A DNA stretch of 64,000 nucleotides from JADJOY01 sp046331705 [NCBI: bacterium]. GTDB taxonomy: Bacteria; JADJOY01. The notes beneath the pieces are model-generated. The model saw only the letters and a list, made by a program, of their open reading frames with translations. It was not told the origin of the DNA and made no database searches. The position numbers were made by a program, and so were the translations under genes. Shown here in pieces: positions 60,588 to 64,000 of this stretch. How positions within the stretch are numbered: position 1 is the first letter of the stretch; each line of letters begins with the position of its first letter. The DNA lies in assembly GCA_046331705.1 (NCBI GenBank), contig JAXLQJ010000001.1, positions 186,001 through 250,000 on the forward strand, read 5' to 3'.

Positions 60588-61819
60588 ACGGCCGGGCCGC
60601 TCGCGCGCTCGGCGCCGTGCTGGTGAGCGCGCTCGCGTCTTGCGCGCCACGGGTCGCGGAGCTCCCGCTCGAGAGCCCGCTCGCGGCGGCGCGCGGCAGC
60701 GAGCCGGGCGCCACGAGGGTCCGCACCGCGTTCCAGGGAGGATTCGACGCGAGCGCCGAGGAGCAGATCCGCTTCGTGGCCGAACGCCACGAGCTCTGGG
60801 TGCTCAGCGGCGGCCCGGCGAAGCTCGCCAAGCTGCGGGCGGCGAACCCCAGCGCGCTGGCGCTGCGCTACGCGAAGATCGGCGGCCTGCACGGTCCCGT
60901 GACTCGCCCGCCCGCGGGAGACCCCGATTGGGCCGAGGTGGAGCGCGGTGACCTGATCGCCCGCGATCCGAGCGGACGCGCCGTGCGCAACACCGAGAAC
61001 GGCTGGTACTACGTCGACATCCTGGAGCCGGGGCACCGCGCGCGATGGAGCGAGCTCTTGATCGCGCGGCTGGCGGTCGATCTCGAAGGCTACGACGGCG
61101 TGATGCTCGACAACGCCGGCGTCGTGCACGCGTCGCTGATGAGCGCGCGACCCGCCGAGTACGACGATGCACGCTATTTCGAGGCGGTGCACGATCTGCT
61201 GCGCCGCGTGCGCGCGGCGCTGCCGGGAAAGACCATCGTCTTCAACTCGTACGGCGGCTTCGCTCCACCCGAGCTTCGCGGGCCCACGCTGCTGGATGTC
61301 GCCGACGGGATCTACTTCGAGGGCTTCTCGTCCAAGGTGAACGGTGCCGCGTTCGGCCGCGCGCGGCTCACCCAGCAGATCGGCGACTTCGCCGCAGCCG
61401 CCGCGGCGGACAAGATCACGGTGGCGCTCGACTACGTCCCGGCCACGGATCTCGACGGCAGGCTGCGCTCCCTCGCCGCATTCTTGCTCGGTGCCGGCGA
61501 GCGCTCGTATCACTTCGTCACCGACCCGCGCCTCGGGACTGCCGTGCAGGAGTATCCGGAGGACACCCTCGACCTGGGGACGCCGCTGGGAATGCTGCGC
61601 GCCCGCGCCGACGGGCTCGTGAGCCGGCGCTACGAGCGTGGCCTCGTGCTGCTCAACGCCGACGAGGCACCCGTGGTCTTCGACGTGCCGGGCACGCGGC
61701 CCGTCGAGACGTTGCGGCTCGCGGGCGGAGGAGCGTTCCCGAGCGCCGGTTCGCTCGAGTGGGTGCCTGCGCCCCACCGTCTCACGCTGGCCGCGCAGAG
61801 CGCCGCGATCATCCGTTGA
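60584..61819 (+). CDS. Lipoprotein putative glycoside hydrolase (GHL15-like), third paralogue
   Basis: A 411-residue paralogue of the proteins at 52425 and 56161, reduced to the catalytic part. A lipobox (SALASC, Cys near 22) replaces the signal peptide, beta-sandwich and linker. The barrel keeps GWYYVDILEPGHRARW, VMLDNAGVVHASL (probable catalytic Asp), IVFNSYGGF, IYFEGFSSKVNG and VALDYVPATD; the terminal beta domain is present. Thus it is anchored to a membrane, unlike the other two. The GTG start overlaps the stop of the family 2 glycosyltransferase by four bases, so synthesis of glycan and this enzyme are coupled. No riboswitch precedes it. The 3' end overlaps the convergent gene by 11 bp. 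Confidence 0.9.
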   Translation: MNGRAARALGAVLVSALASCAPRVAELPLESPLAAARGSEPGATRVRTAFQGGFDASAEEQIRFVAERHELWVLSGGPAKLAKLRAANPSALALRYAKIGGLHGPVTRPPAGDPDWAEVERGDLIARDPSGRAVRNTENGWYYVDILEPGHRARWSELLIARLAVDLEGYDGVMLDNAGVVHASLMSARPAEYDDARYFEAVHDLLRRVRAALPGKTIVFNSYGGFAPPELRGPTLLDVADGIYFEGFSSKVNGAAFGRARLTQQIGDFAAAAAADKITVALDYVPATDLDGRLRSLAAFLLGAGERSYHFVTDPRLGTAVQEYPEDTLDLGTPLGMLRARADGLVSRRYERGLVLLNADEAPVVFDVPGTRPVETLRLAGGGAFPSAGSLEWVPAPHRLTLAAQSAAIIR

Positions 61820-63320
61820 AGCGATAGGCGCGGAACTCGGCGTTGCGGAAGGTGAGCTGGAACCATTCGGGGTGGCGCGAGACGATGCCCCCCAGGCGGT
61901 TCTCCTCGTCGAGGCCATCGACCACCCAGCGAACGCGAACGCTCCTCAGATAGGCGGCGAGCTCGTCGTCGGACGCCACGTGCGGAACGACGGCGGGACG
62001 GCCCGTGAAGAGCGAGATCGCGCGCGCCTTGCGGAACGCGATCACGTCGTCGGGCGCGGTGCGCGAGCGCAGGAACGCGAACAGCTCGCGGGCACTGGCC
62101 GTCGAGACGCCGCTCGTGAGCGGACCGAAATCGAGGGTGGTGTAGCGCGCGCCGTAGCTCGCGAGCGCCGCGGCCACGAAGAGCGCCGGCAGCGCGCGAT
62201 GCGCCCGCTCCAACGCGACCAGCGCGTAGGCGAACAGCAGCGGCAGGATCGGTAGCAGGAATCTCGTGCCTTGCTCGCTCGGCCACGCCAGCACGATCCC
62301 CAGATAAGGCACCAGGAACGCCTCCGCGATCGAGACTCCACGGCGCACGCGCGCGGCCCAGCCGACGAACGCCAGCACGATCGTGAGCCCGGTCAAGGCC
62401 GCTCGCGGGACGAGCCAGTAGCCGTTCGCCCACACCACGGAGAGCGCCCGCGCGTACACGTCGAGGTTTCGCACCACGATCATCGGATCGTTGCGAAGCT
62501 GATCGGTGTAGCTCGCCTCGGGCGGCAGGATGCGCGACTGGATCGCGAATCCCACGCCGTACACCACCGCGGCGATCACCAGCGAGCGCGTGATGCGCCG
62601 CTCTCGCACCAGCTCGGCGAGCGCGAGCGCCGCCATCAGCGTGATGCCGACCGTGCGTGTCGCGGTGGCGACGAAGGCCGCGAGCCCCACGGCGGCCGCC
62701 GTCGCTGCCCGCGCTCGCGCGCTTGCATCGGGACGCTCGAGCCGCTGGGCCAGCGCCAGCGTCGCGTACACGAACGCGAGGAAGGGAAGGTCCGAGAGGA
62801 CTTGGTCCTTGAAATCCCAGAGCCACGGATTGAAGCCCAAGAGCCCGACGGCGGCGTAGCGGATCCGCGGCGATGCGATCGGGCGCAGCGTGCGCTCGAT
62901 CAACACGAGCGCCACCAGCAGGAACGCGATGCACTCGATCTTCATCGCGGTGAGGTTGAGCTCCGGCCAGGTGGCCGCCACGACTGGCGTCAGCAGCAGC
63001 GGGAAGACCGGCGGGTAGGCGCGTGGTCCGGTCGCCGCGGTGGCCGGGTTGTAGACGTAGCCGGTCGCCGCGTACGGGCGGCCCTCGACCAGATTGCGCG
63101 CGTGCTGGACGTACTGCGCGAAGTCGGCGCCCCAGTCGTGGCCGTCGCGGATGGTCGCGAGCTGGAACGCGCCGATCGCGAGAATCAGCACCGGGAGCGC
63201 GAGACGCGCGATCGGGAGCGGGTGCCGGGACGCGCGCGGTTGCACTGGCTCAGACCGGATTCGATACGGGTGGCGGGTCGCGCGCGCGGGCTCGGCTGCG
63301 AGCGCGGCTGCCCGCGTCAC
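61809..63320 (-). CDS. Polytopic membrane protein, GT-C/PMT-like
   Basis: A 503-residue integral membrane protein with about ten hydrophobic helices. The first periplasmic loop has HDWGADFAQYVQHARNLVEGRPYAATGYVYNPATAATGPRAYPPVFPLLL in its order of features: an acidic pair region (DW.ADFAQY) followed by Y.PP.FP, typical of GT39/PMT-like and DolP-mannosyltransferase-like proteins (GT-C fold). A later soluble C-terminal part (~400-503) contains ARELFAFLRSRTAPDDVIAFRKARAISLFTGRPAV. Donor and acceptor cannot be told. GTG start at 63320 overlaps the stop of the upstream beta-propeller gene, so they are coupled; it may glycosylate that secreted protein. Convergent with the lipoprotein hydrolase gene, with an 11-bp overlap of the coding ends. 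Confidence 0.82.
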   Translation of the reverse strand: MTRAAALAAEPARATRHPYRIRSEPVQPRASRHPLPIARLALPVLILAIGAFQLATIRDGHDWGADFAQYVQHARNLVEGRPYAATGYVYNPATAATGPRAYPPVFPLLLTPVVAATWPELNLTAMKIECIAFLLVALVLIERTLRPIASPRIRYAAVGLLGFNPWLWDFKDQVLSDLPFLAFVYATLALAQRLERPDASARARAATAAAVGLAAFVATATRTVGITLMAALALAELVRERRITRSLVIAAVVYGVGFAIQSRILPPEASYTDQLRNDPMIVVRNLDVYARALSVVWANGYWLVPRAALTGLTIVLAFVGWAARVRRGVSIAEAFLVPYLGIVLAWPSEQGTRFLLPILPLLFAYALVALERAHRALPALFVAAALASYGARYTTLDFGPLTSGVSTASARELFAFLRSRTAPDDVIAFRKARAISLFTGRPAVVPHVASDDELAAYLRSVRVRWVVDGLDEENRLGGIVSRHPEWFQLTFRNAEFRAYRFNG

Positions 63321-64000
63321 GGCCCGATGCGAAAGACCAGCAGGTCGCGCAAGATGGGCGTGTCGAGCGGCTCTCCGCCTACCTGCGTGGCATCGAAGAA
63401 CCAGCCGGTCACGAACGCGAAGCCGCGCGGATCGAGCGCCACGGCGATCCCGAGGTCCTCGCCCGCGCCACCGAACGAGCGCGCCCAGCGCGTCGCGCCG
63501 TCCGCGCCCGCCAGACGGGTCACGAAGATGTCCTTGTCGCCCGCGCTCACCAGCGGGCCGCCGCCGAAATCGACGCTGCCGCTGAAGAAGCCCGTCACGA
63601 CCACGTCGCCGTCGGCGCGGGCCGCCACGCCGAGACCTTGATCCGAGCCGGCGGCGCCCAGGCTCCGCGCCCACAGCGGATTGCCGGTCGCGCCGTCGAG
63701 CTTCGCCACCAGCACGTCCTCGTCCCCTGCGCTGGAGAGGCGCGCGTTGCCGAGATCGTCGGTGCCGTGGAAGTAGCCCGTGAGCGCCACGTGGCCGTCG
63801 GGAGTTCCCACGACGCTGAGGCCCTGATCGACGTCGCTCGAGCCGAAGCCGAGCGCCCAGAGGGCGTGCCCGTCTTCCAGTCCGAGCTTCGCGACGAACA
63901 GGTCCTGACCACCGTGGCTGCGAAGCTGCGTCGAGCCGAAGCGCGGATCGTGGGTGAAGAAGCCCGTGATCAGCAGATTGCCGACGGTATCGCTCGCGAC
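63317..64000 (-). CDS. Secreted beta-propeller protein (SBBP-type repeats), 5' part outside the window
   Basis: The last 227 residues of a larger protein whose start lies beyond the right edge. It consists of ~50-residue blades with GDxDxFVAKLD..TG...WARSFGG.G.D.G..VA....G.V.VTG.F.G..DFG, the SBBP/beta-propeller type found in exported proteins of myxobacteria-like genomes. About four blades are visible. The C-terminus ends LLVFRIGP without an FE..W tail or hydrophobic anchor. The stop overlaps the GTG start of the following membrane protein by four bases. No catalytic motif is seen; a binding or structural role is likely. Confidence 0.85.
   Translation of the reverse strand, partial: VASDTVGNLLITGFFTHDPRFGSTQLRSHGGQDLFVAKLGLEDGHALWALGFGSSDVDQGLSVVGTPDGHVALTGYFHGTDDLGNARLSSAGDEDVLVAKLDGATGNPLWARSLGAAGSDQGLGVAARADGDVVVTGFFSGSVDFGGGPLVSAGDKDIFVTRLAGADGATRWARSFGGAGEDLGIAVALDPRGFAFVTGWFFDATQVGGEPLDTPILRDLLVFRIGP

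Overview
The window is a very GC-rich chromosomal segment (about 70 % by eye) with dense genes, short gaps and many GTGA/ATGA start-stop overlaps. Multihaem cytochromes, GEMM-I second-messenger riboswitches, sigma-54 promoters, MYXO-CTERM-like C-terminal anchors, Cys-rich secreted lipoproteins and beta-propeller surface proteins suggest one of the lineages formerly grouped as Deltaproteobacteria (Myxococcota or a relative). No rRNA, tRNA or CRISPR array was seen.

Layout. 0-4.5 kb: two minus-strand secreted proteins, the second a sulfatase-modifying-factor-fold protein with seven 82-residue repeats and a cluster of small indels. 4.9-7.6 kb: tldD-tldE peptidase pair. 7.6-15.8 kb: a lipoprotein, a family 2 glycosyltransferase, alpha-glucan phosphorylase, a secreted phospholipase D-like lipoprotein, and an acyl carrier protein overlapping acetoacetyl-CoA synthetase. 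16-19.9 kb: a hormone-sensitive-lipase-like hydrolase, a GMC oxidoreductase with a Cys cluster, and a class I aminotransferase. 19.9-21.1 kb: eight imperfect tandem copies of a ~155-bp unit. 21.1-25.1 kb: an unrecognised protein, a secreted matrixin-like metalloprotease with its coupled partner, and a ribosome-hibernation/cold-shock fusion. 25.4-30.8 kb: a three-gene GMC dehydrogenase operon with a six-haem cytochrome, then convergently a large 11-haem cytochrome fused to a membrane cytochrome b domain. 31-41 kb: a truncated surface protein, a membrane protein, a phosphoesterase lipoprotein, transposase fossils in a lower-GC patch, a mosaic beta-helix/thrombospondin-3 protein and a polytopic membrane protein.

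41.4-61.8 kb is the most coherent part and the best candidate for an undescribed system. It starts with a minus-strand Wzx/Wzy-type exopolysaccharide operon: initiating sugar transferase with a degenerate PilZ-like tail, Wza, Wzz, Wzy, a family 4 glycosyltransferase, a flippase and a CpsD-like protein without the Walker-A lysine, all preceded by an orphan response regulator. Downstream lie three paralogous secreted TIM-barrel proteins of putative glycoside-hydrolase type, two of them preceded by the same regulatory cassette: a GTCAC-type dyad, a sigma-54 -24/-12 promoter about 95 bp further on, and a GEMM-I riboswitch. The two aptamers differ at the position known to set ligand preference (A, cGAMP-like, in the first; G, c-di-GMP-like, in the second). 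The second paralogue is followed by a terminator and then by two glycosyltransferase genes and the third paralogue, which is a lipoprotein. My reading is a polysaccharide assembly-and-remodelling locus under nucleotide second-messenger control at the RNA level and perhaps also at the protein level.

The right edge holds another polytopic membrane protein and the 3' part of a secreted beta-propeller gene that runs off the window. Functions rest on motif recognition by eye; no homology search, folding program or structure prediction was run.
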